This document shows, piece after piece, positions 51,684 through 60,808 of a DNA stretch of 64,000 nt (position 1 is its first letter; every line of letters begins with the position of its first letter). The translations under genes and the position numbers were made by a program. The stretch is taken from NCBI RefSeq assembly GCF_028993555.1, contig NZ_CP118611.1, positions 1,420,001-1,484,000 of the forward strand. Direction: 5' to 3'. The notes under the pieces were generated by a model that was not told where the DNA came from, made no database searches, and saw only the letters and a program-made list of their open reading frames with translations. This DNA comes from Ensifer adhaerens. Its GTDB lineage: Bacteria > Pseudomonadota > Alphaproteobacteria > Rhizobiales > Rhizobiaceae.

Positions 51684-52167
51684 GGAAATCTCCTATATTT
51701 TTTTAGACAATACATTGACAGTCGCCACATCAATCGTGCTTTACATGACGACGCCATGTATTGTGTCGGAAATTATTTTCTTGATAATCCGACCAATCTT
51801 CACATCACCTGTGAATCTGGACGCAAGACTTGAAGCGCCGGATTACATGCAAAGGCCGCGCAAATGCCAATTGCGCGGCGTGCCTCTTGGCTCGAACAGG
51901 AATGTTGGCGCGCGGCCTCACAGCCCCGCATTTCAAGGTAAGCTGGTGCGTGACCGTCCGAAATGGATCGGCGGCCGCGCTCGTGCTGCCGCCATCTCCT
52001 TGGAGCGACGCCCTTAATGGCGGATTGTCCGCATCCGTCGGCGGACGCGCTGAAATCGCGGGGACGGTATCAACCGACGGCCTCGATTCTGGGGCCGTAC
52101 CGGGTGCTTTGCGAGAGCTAATTTCTCCCTTAAGCACCTGCGGCGCAAGAGAAAGTTGGATCTTGGA
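51684..52167. other. Promoter region and 480-base gap
   Basis: The part nearest the cupin gene is AT-rich and holds a spaced inverted repeat (51707-51764). Beyond about 51830 the sequence is GC-rich. Short open frames there have neither ribosome sites nor recognisable protein sequence, and I see no gene in it. Confidence 0.55.
51707..51764. promoter_or_regulatory. Spaced inverted repeat upstream of the exported cupin gene
   Basis: ACAATACAT (51707-51715) and ATGTATTGT (51756-51764) are perfect 9-base inverted repeats 40 bases apart, about 24 and 73 bases upstream of the cupin start. Spaced half-sites like these can bind a dimer pair with looping. It could be the target of the LysR protein at 48513 or of an unseen regulator. 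Confidence 0.4.
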
Positions 52168-53694
52168 CTAGCCCGAGAACGGCGTTTCACCTGTCAAAAT
52201 GACCACGCGCATATCAAGCTCAGCTTCCAGCTCGCGCATGACCTCGTCGCTAATCACGTCGCGCCGCCGCATCTGCAGTATTTCTGCCCTCTCGGCGCGG
52301 ATAAGGTTAAGTTCAATGTCCTTCGTTTCCATCGCTGCCGACGATTGGCGCCATCGATACATGCTTCGCAGGCGATCCGCTTCATCCGGGCGGATCTCAC
52401 CTAAAGCTTCCATCGCATTCAGTCGGTCCGAGGCAGCGGCATGAGCGGCGTCGCGGACCAAGGCAATCTCCTGCTTGGTTAGATTGTCTCGCTCGACGGG
52501 CAGCCATCGAATGACAAGAGGAAGCGACAACCCTTGGACCAGGAGCGTCGCGAGCAACACCGAGAACGTCACGATTAGCAGCAGATCGCGATAGGGAAAG
52601 TCTCCAGGCAGTGTCATCACCATAATGAGCGACAGCGCCCCGCGCATGCCCGACCAACCAGCAACGAGGCTCTCCGCCCAGGGCCATCTATAGCCTGCTT
52701 TGCTCATCCGACGTGCAACGTTTGGCAACGATAATCCGATTCCCAAAGTGAAAAGCAAACGGGTCAGCACAACAGCCACTGTGACCAGCAGGCATATTTT
52801 CAGAACCCCGATGTCCGAAGCGGTGCCTTGAACAGCAAGAGGAAGTTGCAATCCCACGAGTACGAAGAGGATTGCTGTTAGCAAGAAGATCAACGTGTTC
52901 CAAAAGCCGTAGCCAACCAGACGGGATTGCGGTTCGTCAACAACCGCCGATCTGGCTCCGGCCACCCGTCCGGCGACACCGGCCGCCAGAATAGCCGACA
53001 CATGCAAAGCCTCTGCCGGCAGGAACGCGAGGTACGCGCCGGAGAGGGTGACTATCGGAGCGACGAGCGCATGAGAAACCCGGCTATTGATGATCGATAC
53101 TAGATAGCCGACGAGCAATCCAATCGCGATGCCGCCGACCGCAGTCGCCAGCAGCGTGAACGGTGCGTCTGTAATCGAGAATGCACCGGACAGCACGGCA
53201 TCAACGGCTAGGCCATAGACCACCAAGGCGGTGAAATCGTTCAGGAGATTCTCCCCGTCGAGCAGGCCGACAAGGCGCGGAGAGACGCCCAATCGGCGCG
53301 CGACCGTTAGAAAGGCGACTGGGTCCGTGGGGCCAAGAATGGCTCCGGCAACCACTGCAACGGCCCATGGCAGGCCGGCGACGAGGTGGAGCACAGCCGC
53401 GACAGCCGCGACGGTAAGTGCAACGAGCGGCAGTGCGAGCAAGCCGACAGCAAGCGCGTTCGCACGGATCTCGCGCGGGGTCACGATGAAGGCGTGCCAG
53501 AACAACATCGGCGGCAAGACGGCAAGAAGCAGCGCTTTCGGATCGACGGCGATCTTGGGAAGCCCGGGTACGAATGCCAAGCCGATGCCTGCGATGACCA
53601 GCAAGATAGGATCGGCTATCCGTATTTGGCGCGCCAGCAGTGTCACGGCTGCAACGACAGAAATGATGAGGGTGGCAGACCATTCAAGACTCAT
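52168..53694 (-). CDS. Sodium/proton antiporter, NhaP/CPA1 type
   Basis: This is a 508-residue membrane protein. About twelve helices span residues 1-400, and a soluble charged helical tail follows (RDAAHAAASDRLNAMEALGE onward). The transport core is visible as GAILGPTDPVAFL and LLDGENLLNDFTALVVYG, with the Asn-Asp pair of electroneutral CPA1 exchangers. It exchanges Na+ (or K+) for H+ across the inner membrane. The ATG at 53694 has AAGGA five bases upstream; earlier in-frame starts lack one. It stands alone, with long gaps on both sides. Confidence 0.92.
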   Translation of the reverse strand: MSLEWSATLIISVVAAVTLLARQIRIADPILLVIAGIGLAFVPGLPKIAVDPKALLLAVLPPMLFWHAFIVTPREIRANALAVGLLALPLVALTVAAVAAVLHLVAGLPWAVAVVAGAILGPTDPVAFLTVARRLGVSPRLVGLLDGENLLNDFTALVVYGLAVDAVLSGAFSITDAPFTLLATAVGGIAIGLLVGYLVSIINSRVSHALVAPIVTLSGAYLAFLPAEALHVSAILAAGVAGRVAGARSAVVDEPQSRLVGYGFWNTLIFLLTAILFVLVGLQLPLAVQGTASDIGVLKICLLVTVAVVLTRLLFTLGIGLSLPNVARRMSKAGYRWPWAESLVAGWSGMRGALSLIMVMTLPGDFPYRDLLLIVTFSVLLATLLVQGLSLPLVIRWLPVERDNLTKQEIALVRDAAHAAASDRLNAMEALGEIRPDEADRLRSMYRWRQSSAAMETKDIELNLIRAERAEILQMRRRDVISDEVMRELEAELDMRVVILTGETPFSG

Positions 53695-54052
53695 GACATT
53701 CCTTTCGTCACGTTCGTACCCGGCTCTGCGGCCCAATGGGTTCCGTCTGAGGGCGCGTTCCAATTTCGCGCCGTACACATACGCCGCCCACGCTGCAGGA
53801 CGACCAAGACTGGTTCCGGCGTCGCCTTTCGGCCTATGGGTCTAACGGCAAGTCAGCCAAGGCCTTCTGCCCGAAATCAGGCCCGCACTCGCCCGTGGTT
53901 TCATTCGCCGGCCGTGAAAAGATCGCCGGAATTGGCTTCGAACGTGCTTCCGGGAAACGGAAGGCGCTCAATACAATCTCCCGTTTGGGACGCACGCAAG
54001 TTCACTTCGGGATACTGGGACGAGCGGCGGCTCCGTCCGCTCCTCCGGAGTT
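53695..54052. other. Gap without recognisable gene
   Basis: This 358-base interval lies between the antiporter start and the aldo/keto reductase stop. Open frames on the plus strand lack ribosome sites and protein-like composition. No clear terminator with a T-run and no repeat was seen. It presumably contains the antiporter promoter next to 53695. Confidence 0.5.
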
Positions 54053-54886
54053 TCAGGCAGATTTGTCCCAGGCCGGAGCGAGCCCCTCTGGAGAGACAAT
54101 CCGGCCGTCAGGCTTAGCTAAGCCGTGGATCGCGTCCATTTCGTCGCCAGAGAGCTCAAAATCGAATATCGCAAAGTTTTCAGCAGCGCGGGCTTCGCCT
54201 ACGGTCTTGGATAGCGCCACGATGCCTTCCTGCTGGATGAGCCAGCGCAGGACGATCTGCGCGACCGATTTTTTGTGCTTTGCGCCGATGTCTTTCAGCA
54301 AGGCGTCGGCGAAGACCTTGCCGTCGGCCATACCGTAATACCCTGTTACCGACATACCGGCCGTCGACGCCGCCGCTATCACCACGTCCTGATCCAGGTA
54401 CGGGTGATACTCGATCTGGTTCGTGACGAGCGGAGCCTTGGAAAGCTTGATCGCTTCACCCATTAATTGCGTATTGAAATTGGAAACTCCGATATGGCGA
54501 ACCTTCCCGGCCTCCTTGACTTCGTTCAGTGACGCGATCTGTTCGGGAAGAGAAACGAATTCATTTGGCCAGTGCAGCAGCAGCAGGTCCACGTAGTCCG
54601 TCTTGAGCTTCCTCAGGCTCTCCTCAACTGATCTCGTAAAGTCGCCACGCTTGTAGTTTTCGACCCACACTTTGGTGGTCAAAAAAATGTCGCCACGAGG
54701 TACACCCGAGTTGCGGATCGCGTCGCCGACCTGCGCTTCGTTGCCATAGATTTGCGCCGTGTCGACGTGACGAAACCCAAGTTTCAGAGCGTGGGGAACA
54801 ATTTTCATGACGTCCGGACCAGGCATTCGGAAAGTGCCGAAGCCGAGAGCCGGAATGCTGGCGCCGTTGGCTGTCACAGTATGCAT
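54053..54886 (-). CDS. Aldo/keto reductase
   Basis: This 277-residue NADPH-dependent TIM-barrel enzyme is of the 2,5-diketo-gluconate reductase (DkgB) type. The tetrad Asp42, Tyr47 (VDTAQIYGNE), Lys72 (LTTKVWVENY) and His105 (LLLLHWPNEF) is complete. LSKTVGEARAAENFAIFDFE forms the cofactor-binding end. It reduces aldehydes or ketones such as methylglyoxal. It follows the LLM gene by 16 bases in one operon with the MFS exporter. Confidence 0.93.
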   Translation of the reverse strand: MHTVTANGASIPALGFGTFRMPGPDVMKIVPHALKLGFRHVDTAQIYGNEAQVGDAIRNSGVPRGDIFLTTKVWVENYKRGDFTRSVEESLRKLKTDYVDLLLLHWPNEFVSLPEQIASLNEVKEAGKVRHIGVSNFNTQLMGEAIKLSKAPLVTNQIEYHPYLDQDVVIAAASTAGMSVTGYYGMADGKVFADALLKDIGAKHKKSVAQIVLRWLIQQEGIVALSKTVGEARAAENFAIFDFELSGDEMDAIHGLAKPDGRIVSPEGLAPAWDKSA

Positions 54887-54902
54887 TGGTTTTTCTCCGA
54901 GG

Positions 54903-55928
54903 TTATTCCGCAGCGGCGTTCGTCGCGGGAGATTGTGCTTTGAAGGCAGGGATCACGTCGCGTGCCAGCTCATCGATCACCTCGTCCAGGGGACGTCGAG
55001 AGGGGCGTAACAAGAGGGCCAAATGATCAACGCCCGCCTCCTCCAGCGCGCTCAAGTGTTCGAAAAAGGCTTTTCGTCCGGTGCGGGCGCCGAAGCGGCG
55101 TGGTGTCGGTTGCTCGCCCGGATCATCGGCGAGATCTAGGTGGAAGGCGCTTATGAAGGCCCCGCGAGGCAGACCGAGGCTCTTGCGAGCGGTGGTCCAC
55201 TCACGCGCCTGCAGCGACAGCCGCTCCAGGCCGTTTGGATAGACGAAACGCCCCTGCATGTTCGCCGCGATCCAATCCGGGCTCTGCCTGCCCTGACCTG
55301 CAATCACCATCGGGATTTGTGGTTGAAGAGGCTTTGGGAGGAGTTCGAGGTTCGGTTCAATCCGCCCGTCCCCGATCGGCAATCCGTCGTTTTTCCACGC
55401 GTCACGTAGATAGGCGACAGCGCTCTGGAAGGCTTCTCCGCGACTTTCGAAATCGAGGCCGAGCAGCGGATACTCCACCGGCCGGTCGCCAGAGGCTACG
55501 CCGAGGATCAGCCGCCCGCCTGACAACCTGTCGACGGAAGCGGCGGCCTTGGCGACCATCATTGGGTGGCGCAGCGGCAGGACAACCGCCGCCGTACCGA
55601 GGGCAACATTCTTTGTAATCCCCGCGAGGAATCCCAAGTTGACAAAGGGATCGTAGACAGAGCCGGCATCTCCAAAATTGTTGGGATCAAAGACCGGCAC
55701 ATCCCGCATCCAGACGGCCGCGAAGCCTGAGCGATCGACCTGCCTAACCAACTCGGGATAGTGGGCAAGGTCGGGAACACCAAAAGGGCGACCTTCGGCG
55801 ACACGCTGTTCTTCCCGTTCCGGCGACCAATCGTTGTCGAGGGGCAGCTCGATGCCAAGGGTCAGGCCACCGCCAGGCTTGCGGATCCGGTCAAGTGCAA
55901 GGAACTGACCGGCATTGAAAGTAGACAT
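54903..55928 (-). CDS. Luciferase-like (LLM) flavin-dependent oxidoreductase
   Basis: This is a 341-residue bacterial-luciferase-fold enzyme. Family marks are LTLGIELPLDNDWSPEREEQ, FAAVWMRDVPVFDP, NVALGTAAVVLPLRHPMMVA and LSGGRLILGVASGDRPVEY. It uses FMNH2 or F420-like cofactors in monooxygenation or reduction. The ATG at 55928 follows GGAGAA; a long upstream extension overlaps the MFS gene and is not real. It lies between the MFS and AKR genes. Confidence 0.9.
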   Translation of the reverse strand: MSTFNAGQFLALDRIRKPGGGLTLGIELPLDNDWSPEREEQRVAEGRPFGVPDLAHYPELVRQVDRSGFAAVWMRDVPVFDPNNFGDAGSVYDPFVNLGFLAGITKNVALGTAAVVLPLRHPMMVAKAAASVDRLSGGRLILGVASGDRPVEYPLLGLDFESRGEAFQSAVAYLRDAWKNDGLPIGDGRIEPNLELLPKPLQPQIPMVIAGQGRQSPDWIAANMQGRFVYPNGLERLSLQAREWTTARKSLGLPRGAFISAFHLDLADDPGEQPTPRRFGARTGRKAFFEHLSALEEAGVDHLALLLRPSRRPLDEVIDELARDVIPAFKAQSPATNAAAE

Positions 55929-55993
55929 TGGGTTCTCCGGAATAAGGTTCGGTGAGAAACGCCCGGCGCTACGCGCGCCGGACGTGACGTGGA

Positions 55994-57175
55994 TCAGGCA
56001 GCGTTCAGGACGGGAGTTGCACGCCGGTCCAACGCGCCGCTCCACATCGTCAAGAACAAGGCGACGACGACGAGGATCGCTCCGACCCAGGGAGTCGCCC
56101 CAAGTCCTAGCGGAGATTCGACAATCAAACCGCCGAGCCAAGCGCCGATGGCGATACCGAGATTGAAGGCGGCTATGTTAAGCGCCGACGCGACATCAAC
56201 AGCGCCAGGACGATGTTCTTTGGCTAGCTTCACTACATAGAGCTGAAGGCCCGGTACGTTGCCGAACTGAAGGAAACCGAGGGCGACGAGCGTGATGATC
56301 GCGAGGATCGGAGAACCAGCGGTAAAGGTCAGGATCACCAGGACCGCCGCTTGAAGGATGAACAAACCGACCAGCGCCTTGACCGGATTGCTGTTGGCAA
56401 TCTTGCCGCCCGCGATGTTACCGATGGCAATGGCGATACCGTAGAGCACGAGGATCAGGCTCACGCTTTGCTCGGAAAAGCCAGTGATTTCCTGCAGGAT
56501 CGGAGCGAGGAAAGTGAACGCCACGAAGGTACCGCCATAGCCGAGGGCGGTCATGGCGAAAACAATCAGCAAGCGACCGGAACCAAGAACGCGCACTTGG
56601 TCAAGCAGGCTCGCCGGCGGCGCCTTTTTCAGGGTGTTCGGCAGAAGAGCTGCAATCCCCAAGAATGCAACTACACCCAGAGCGGCAACAGCCCAGAAGG
56701 TCGCGCGCCAGCCCAGGAGTTGACCGATGTACGTCCCGAGCGGAACTCCGGTGACAATGGCGACAGTCAGTCCCATAAACATCATGGCAATGGCCGATGC
56801 TCGACGGTTCTCCGGCACGAGATCGGCGGCAATGGTCGATCCCACGGAGAAGAAGACGCCATGAGCGAAGGCTGCAAGCACGCGGGCGACGAGCAAGAGC
56901 TCATAGCTCGGTGAAAGCGCCGCGATCGTGTTGCCGACAACAAACAACGCCATGAGGGCAAGCAAGAGCGGCTTCCTCTCGATCTTGCCCGTCAGAGCCG
57001 TCAGGACCGGCGCACCGAAGGTGACGCCAAGTGCATAGACGCTGACAATCAAACCAGCGAGCGGTAGGGTAATGCCGAGATCCGTCGCGACGGTTGGTAG
57101 GAGGCCAACGATTACGAATTCCGTTGTTCCGATTGCATACGCCGCAATCGTCAAGGCAAAGATAGCTAAGGGCAT
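55994..57175 (-). CDS. MFS transporter, AraJ/sugar-efflux-like
   Basis: This is a 393-residue transporter with twelve predicted helices. The N-terminus is IFALTIAAYAIGTTEFVIVG and the block LLPTVATDLGITLPLAGLIV is typical of DHA1 exporters of the AraJ/YdhP group. The loop RVLAAFAHGVFFSVGSTIAA matches motif C-like sequence. It probably exports drugs or excess metabolites. It heads the operon with LLM and AKR genes, 65 bases ahead of the former. Confidence 0.92.
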   Translation of the reverse strand: MPLAIFALTIAAYAIGTTEFVIVGLLPTVATDLGITLPLAGLIVSVYALGVTFGAPVLTALTGKIERKPLLLALMALFVVGNTIAALSPSYELLLVARVLAAFAHGVFFSVGSTIAADLVPENRRASAIAMMFMGLTVAIVTGVPLGTYIGQLLGWRATFWAVAALGVVAFLGIAALLPNTLKKAPPASLLDQVRVLGSGRLLIVFAMTALGYGGTFVAFTFLAPILQEITGFSEQSVSLILVLYGIAIAIGNIAGGKIANSNPVKALVGLFILQAAVLVILTFTAGSPILAIITLVALGFLQFGNVPGLQLYVVKLAKEHRPGAVDVASALNIAAFNLGIAIGAWLGGLIVESPLGLGATPWVGAILVVVALFLTMWSGALDRRATPVLNAA

Positions 57176-57398
57176 AATAAAGTCCTCTCGCCCCACGCGC
57201 GCGTGAGGTGCTTGGACAGCAGCGCTGTCGGTTGAAGGATTGCTGCGGAGCAATATGGCGAAGGAGGCTCCAGGTGATAATCCAGCGGGCCTGCCAAGAA
57301 CCTTTGAATCGATTTCAAAGAACGAACGGCGCAACGTCCGCAGTGGTCAGCGGAGACGCCTCAATTGGAAATGCCGACGACGAATTCGCCCAGCATGA

Positions 57399-57836
57399 TC
57401 ATTTTGCCTTCACGAAACTCTCAGGTGTTATTTGCGTCGAATCGACAAAGATAATGTCCGTGGGGTCTCGACGAGGCGTGTCGATGGAGACCATGAACAA
57501 CGGGTGCTCGAGTATTTCAGGCATGCCGTGGATCGTGCCCTTCTTGAAGAACAACATGTCGCCGGGACCAACGTCGAACGGAACTCGATCACCCATGAAG
57601 AAGCGGCCGCGTCCTGAAAGGACCAGCAGATACTCGTCGCAGTTCGAATGGTAGTGCGCAGGAGTCGGCTGGTAGACGCGGAACACCCGAGCGCTCGCCT
57701 CATCCTCATCTGTGAGTCGAGCGTCGATGAGCAAAGTCTCCGCGCTATCCGGAAAGCTCCTAGCGATCTCGTCAAGCTTGAATGCCGCGTGTGGGGCTGC
57801 CTCGACCAGCTTTCTGCGTCTTATTTCGATTGTCAT
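57399..57836 (-). CDS. Cupin-domain protein, cytoplasmic
   Basis: This 145-residue single-cupin protein lacks a signal peptide. The barrel core is TPAHYHSNCDEYLLVLSGRG and FKKGTIHGMPE, with His ligands in AHYHSNCDEY and TIHG. The C-terminal block is shared with the exported cupin at 51177-51683. The ATG at 57836 follows GAGGAA by ten bases. The 223-base gap to the MFS gene shows no other gene. Confidence 0.82.
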   Translation of the reverse strand: MTIEIRRRKLVEAAPHAAFKLDEIARSFPDSAETLLIDARLTDEDEASARVFRVYQPTPAHYHSNCDEYLLVLSGRGRFFMGDRVPFDVGPGDMLFFKKGTIHGMPEILEHPLFMVSIDTPRRDPTDIIFVDSTQITPESFVKAK

Positions 57837-58163
57837 GACGGAATGTTCCTCGCTTCGCATTTGAATGCGGAACAGATAGGCGAATTGCCCCCGGCCATTA
57901 GCGGCATACGGCGAACAAGACCTGCGAAGCGGATGAACAGATACCTCGGCTCTGCTGCGGCACTCGGGTTGTTGAAGCGCGATGGTTTGACACATGAGGC
58001 AACGTTCAAACTTGGCGCGCACGATCCCCCACTCGGATTGCACATGTCCACATGTTCTGTGGAGCCGTTTACGTGGCCAGAACTACGCCATCCCCAACGT
58101 TCACGACCACAAGATCAAGCGAGTTGGAACGCCGGAGGTCCGTCCGGATGTGCGCGGGCCTGG
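57837..58163. other. Gap without recognisable gene
   Basis: This 327-base interval lies between the cupin start and the LivF stop. It contains short imperfect hairpins (for example around 57848-57872) but no supported gene. It should hold the cupin promoter and the 3' end of the Liv transcript. Confidence 0.5.
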
Positions 58164-58886
58164 CTATGCTCTTGCGCGATTGCCCATATAAGCCTCCCTA
58201 ACCTTATCATGGCTAAGAAGTTCCCGCCCGGTGCCAGATAAAACCATACGTCCGTTTTCCAGCACGTAAGCGTAGTCGGCAACACTCAGGGCCAGGTTGG
58301 CGAATTGCTCAACGAGCAGGATAGTGCGGCCCTCTTCGCGCAGCCGTATGATGATGCGATAGACATCTTCAACCAGTTTTGGCGCGAGCCCCATTGAAGG
58401 CTCATCGAGCAGGATCAACTCGGGCTCCGCCATAAGCGCCCGACCGATCGCCAGCATCTGCTGCTCCCCGCCAGAGAGGGTGCCCGCCGCTTGCGCCCGT
58501 CGTTCGCGCAGTCGAGGAAACCACGAAAAGATCCGATCGAAATCGTCCGCAAGCCTGCGCCGATCTGCGCGCGCCCGCCGGAACGCGCCGAGCCTCAGAT
58601 TGTCCAGGACAGAGAGACTTGCAAAGACACGGCGTCCTTCCGGCACATGCGCCATCCCCAGAGCCGCCGTCTTGTGTGAAGGCATACTGGTGACATCGAC
58701 ATTCCGAAATTGCACACGCCCGGACGTGGGGGCAAGCATACCGGAGATCGCACGCATTGCAGTTGACTTGCCGGCACCATTTCCGCCGACGATGCACACG
58801 AGTTTGCCCCTCGGCACCGCGAGATCCACGCCTTGGAGGACATCGGAGCGGCCGTAGCCGGCAGAGAGTTTTTCGACGATCAACAT
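58164..58886 (-). CDS. livF: Branched-chain amino acid-type ABC importer ATPase LivF
   Basis: This is a 240-residue ATPase with Walker A VGGNGAGKSTAMRAI, HVPEGRRVFASLSVLDNL (LivF hallmark), signature LSGGEQQMLAIGRAL and Walker B LILLDEPSMGLAPKLVEDVY. It pairs with the ATPase half of the fused LivM-LivG protein. The ATG at 58886 follows GAAGGAAG. It is the last gene of the Liv operon. Confidence 0.94.
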   Translation of the reverse strand: MLIVEKLSAGYGRSDVLQGVDLAVPRGKLVCIVGGNGAGKSTAMRAISGMLAPTSGRVQFRNVDVTSMPSHKTAALGMAHVPEGRRVFASLSVLDNLRLGAFRRARADRRRLADDFDRIFSWFPRLRERRAQAAGTLSGGEQQMLAIGRALMAEPELILLDEPSMGLAPKLVEDVYRIIIRLREEGRTILLVEQFANLALSVADYAYVLENGRMVLSGTGRELLSHDKVREAYMGNRARA

Positions 58887-58896
58887 GTTTCTTCCT

Positions 58897-60807
58897 TCAC
58901 GCAACGGCGAGGCTGGTACCAAGGTAAGCATCCACCACTCTGGCATCGGCAGAAATGGACTGAGGTGGGCCTTCGGCGATCTTCTCGCCGAAGTCGAGGA
59001 CAGTGACCCGATCGCTCAGCGCCATCACGACATCCATGTGGTGTTCGATCAGGACCATGGTGATCCCCGATCGCTTGATCGTTTCGAGGATCGTGACGAG
59101 CTCCTGCACTTCTGACGGGTTGAGACCGGCGGCGGGTTCATCAAGCAGCAGGATTGCTGATCCGGTCGCAAGCGCCCGGGCGATTTCCAACAGCCGCTGC
59201 TTGCCGTAAGGAAGGTTGCGCGCATTTTCCCCCGCCAAGCCGGAAAGGCCGACAAGGTCGAGCAGAGCCATCGCCACGGCGGTCTGCTCCACTTCCTCCC
59301 GTTTGTATCGAGGCGTAGCGAACAGCATGTCCAGGGCGCCAGTGCGGTAGGAACGATGGCGACCGACCAGGACATTTTCCAACGCGGTTAGTTGGCCGAA
59401 CAGCTGAATATTCTGGAATGTCCTGGAAACACCGGCGCGCGCTATTCCGACGGTGGAGACGCCGTTTATCTGCCGGCCGCGGAGCCTGACCACACCTTTC
59501 GAGGGCCTGTAGATCCCGGTCAACACGTTGAGCAAAGTGCTTTTTCCCGCGCCGTTCGGACCGATCAGGCCATGAACCGTCCCCGCTTCGACCTCGACGG
59601 ACAGGCTGTTGATCGCCGTCAGACCGCCAAAGGCAACGGTCACGTCGCCCAGCTCAAGGGCTTTGCCGCCATCCACTCTCATAACGGTTGTTGGCAAGGC
59701 ATGGCCCGCTTGCCGGACGGTACTGATGGCAGCGGCGCGGCCGGTCCCACCCGGCAAGAGAGTGCCGACAATGCCATTTGGCAGATAGGTTATTGCCCCC
59801 AGCAGGATGAGGCCGAAAATAGTCAGCCGCTGATCGATCATCGAGGTTAGATGGAAGCTAAGAATCGTGACGGCAAACGTGATTGCGACCGGCAACCATA
59901 CCCGCCAATCCGGTCGTCCTCGGCCCGACCGCCATACAGCGAGCACGAACAAGGTCAGCGTCGTGGTGACCGCAATCACGCGAAACGTCGTCATATCTGC
60001 GAGCAGATTGGGCAGCCAAACCGCCAGAACGGCACCGGCGAACGCGCCCGGTCGGCTTGCCCGGCCGCCAACGATGAGTGCGAGCAGGAAGACGATGGTC
60101 AGCTCGAAGTTAAACGATTGCGGCGTGATATAGAGCTCCGAAAACGCGTAGAGCCCACCAGCCAACCCGGTGAAACCCGCGCTGAGAGTGAAAGCCAGGA
60201 CTTTGTAGCCAAAGGAGGAAATTCCGATGCTGTCGGTCGCGATCGCACTGGATTGCAATGCCTCGAAGGCGCGCCCGTAGCGTGACGAGATAATGCGTCC
60301 GACGGTGAGCCACGCCAGCGCGAAGACGCCGAGGGCAAACCAGTAGAAGCCGGGGCCGTCAAGAACGCTTGTCCCAAGTGCAGGTTTAGGCACGGCAAGG
60401 CCGCGTGCACCACCGGTGAGGTCGGTCCATTCATTGATAACGATGACGGCGATCGAACCGAACGCGAGCGTCACCATGGCGAAATAGGGACCGGCTGTCT
60501 TCAGCGCCGGGAAAGCAAGGACGGCGCCGAACAGGGCAGTCACCGCTGCCGCAAAACCAAGCGCGGGCAATAGCGACAAGCCAGCACCGGCAGCTGTCAG
60601 ACCGGCCGCATATGAACCAATTGCGAACAGCCCGAAATGACCAAGCGAGATTTGGCCGACATAGCCGATGATGAAATCGAGACCCATGAGGGCGATTGCG
60701 AAGATCAGCACAACCGTCAGCATATGGACGTAATAGGCATTCGGGACTGCAAACGGAGCAGCGGCGAGGAGCAGAAGCCCGCCTAAAGAGAGTAGGGAGC
60801 GCTTCAT
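58897..60807 (-). CDS. Fused LivM permease - LivG ATPase of a Liv-type importer
   Basis: This is one 636-residue chain. Residues 1 to about 350 are the LivM permease (LDFIIGYVGQISLGHFGLFA, YFAMVTLAFGSIAVIVINEW, VVGGR-type LALIVGGRASRPGAF). A linker of about 40 residues leads to the LivG ATPase, with Walker A GPNGAGKSTLLNVL (416-423 core), FQNIQLFGQLTALENVLVG, LPYGKQRLLEIARAL and ILLLDEPAAGLNPSEV. The permease has an extra hydrophobic pair (about 305-350) after the usual last helix. LivM-LivG fusions occur in rhizobia-like bacteria. It starts one base after the LivH stop. Confidence 0.93.
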   Translation of the reverse strand: MKRSLLSLGGLLLLAAAPFAVPNAYYVHMLTVVLIFAIALMGLDFIIGYVGQISLGHFGLFAIGSYAAGLTAAGAGLSLLPALGFAAAVTALFGAVLAFPALKTAGPYFAMVTLAFGSIAVIVINEWTDLTGGARGLAVPKPALGTSVLDGPGFYWFALGVFALAWLTVGRIISSRYGRAFEALQSSAIATDSIGISSFGYKVLAFTLSAGFTGLAGGLYAFSELYITPQSFNFELTIVFLLALIVGGRASRPGAFAGAVLAVWLPNLLADMTTFRVIAVTTTLTLFVLAVWRSGRGRPDWRVWLPVAITFAVTILSFHLTSMIDQRLTIFGLILLGAITYLPNGIVGTLLPGGTGRAAAISTVRQAGHALPTTVMRVDGGKALELGDVTVAFGGLTAINSLSVEVEAGTVHGLIGPNGAGKSTLLNVLTGIYRPSKGVVRLRGRQINGVSTVGIARAGVSRTFQNIQLFGQLTALENVLVGRHRSYRTGALDMLFATPRYKREEVEQTAVAMALLDLVGLSGLAGENARNLPYGKQRLLEIARALATGSAILLLDEPAAGLNPSEVQELVTILETIKRSGITMVLIEHHMDVVMALSDRVTVLDFGEKIAEGPPQSISADARVVDAYLGTSLAVA

Positions 60808-60808
60808 G

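Noticed and set aside
53386..54117. Plus-strand frame reaching into the 53.7-54.05 kb gap
   Set aside because: Most of it is antisense to the antiporter, and the gap part has no ribosome site or family features.
54903..56141. Longer LLM oxidoreductase overlapping the MFS gene
   Set aside because: The extension is Arg-rich shadow sequence. The ATG at 55928 with GGAGAA and the family N-terminus is preferred.
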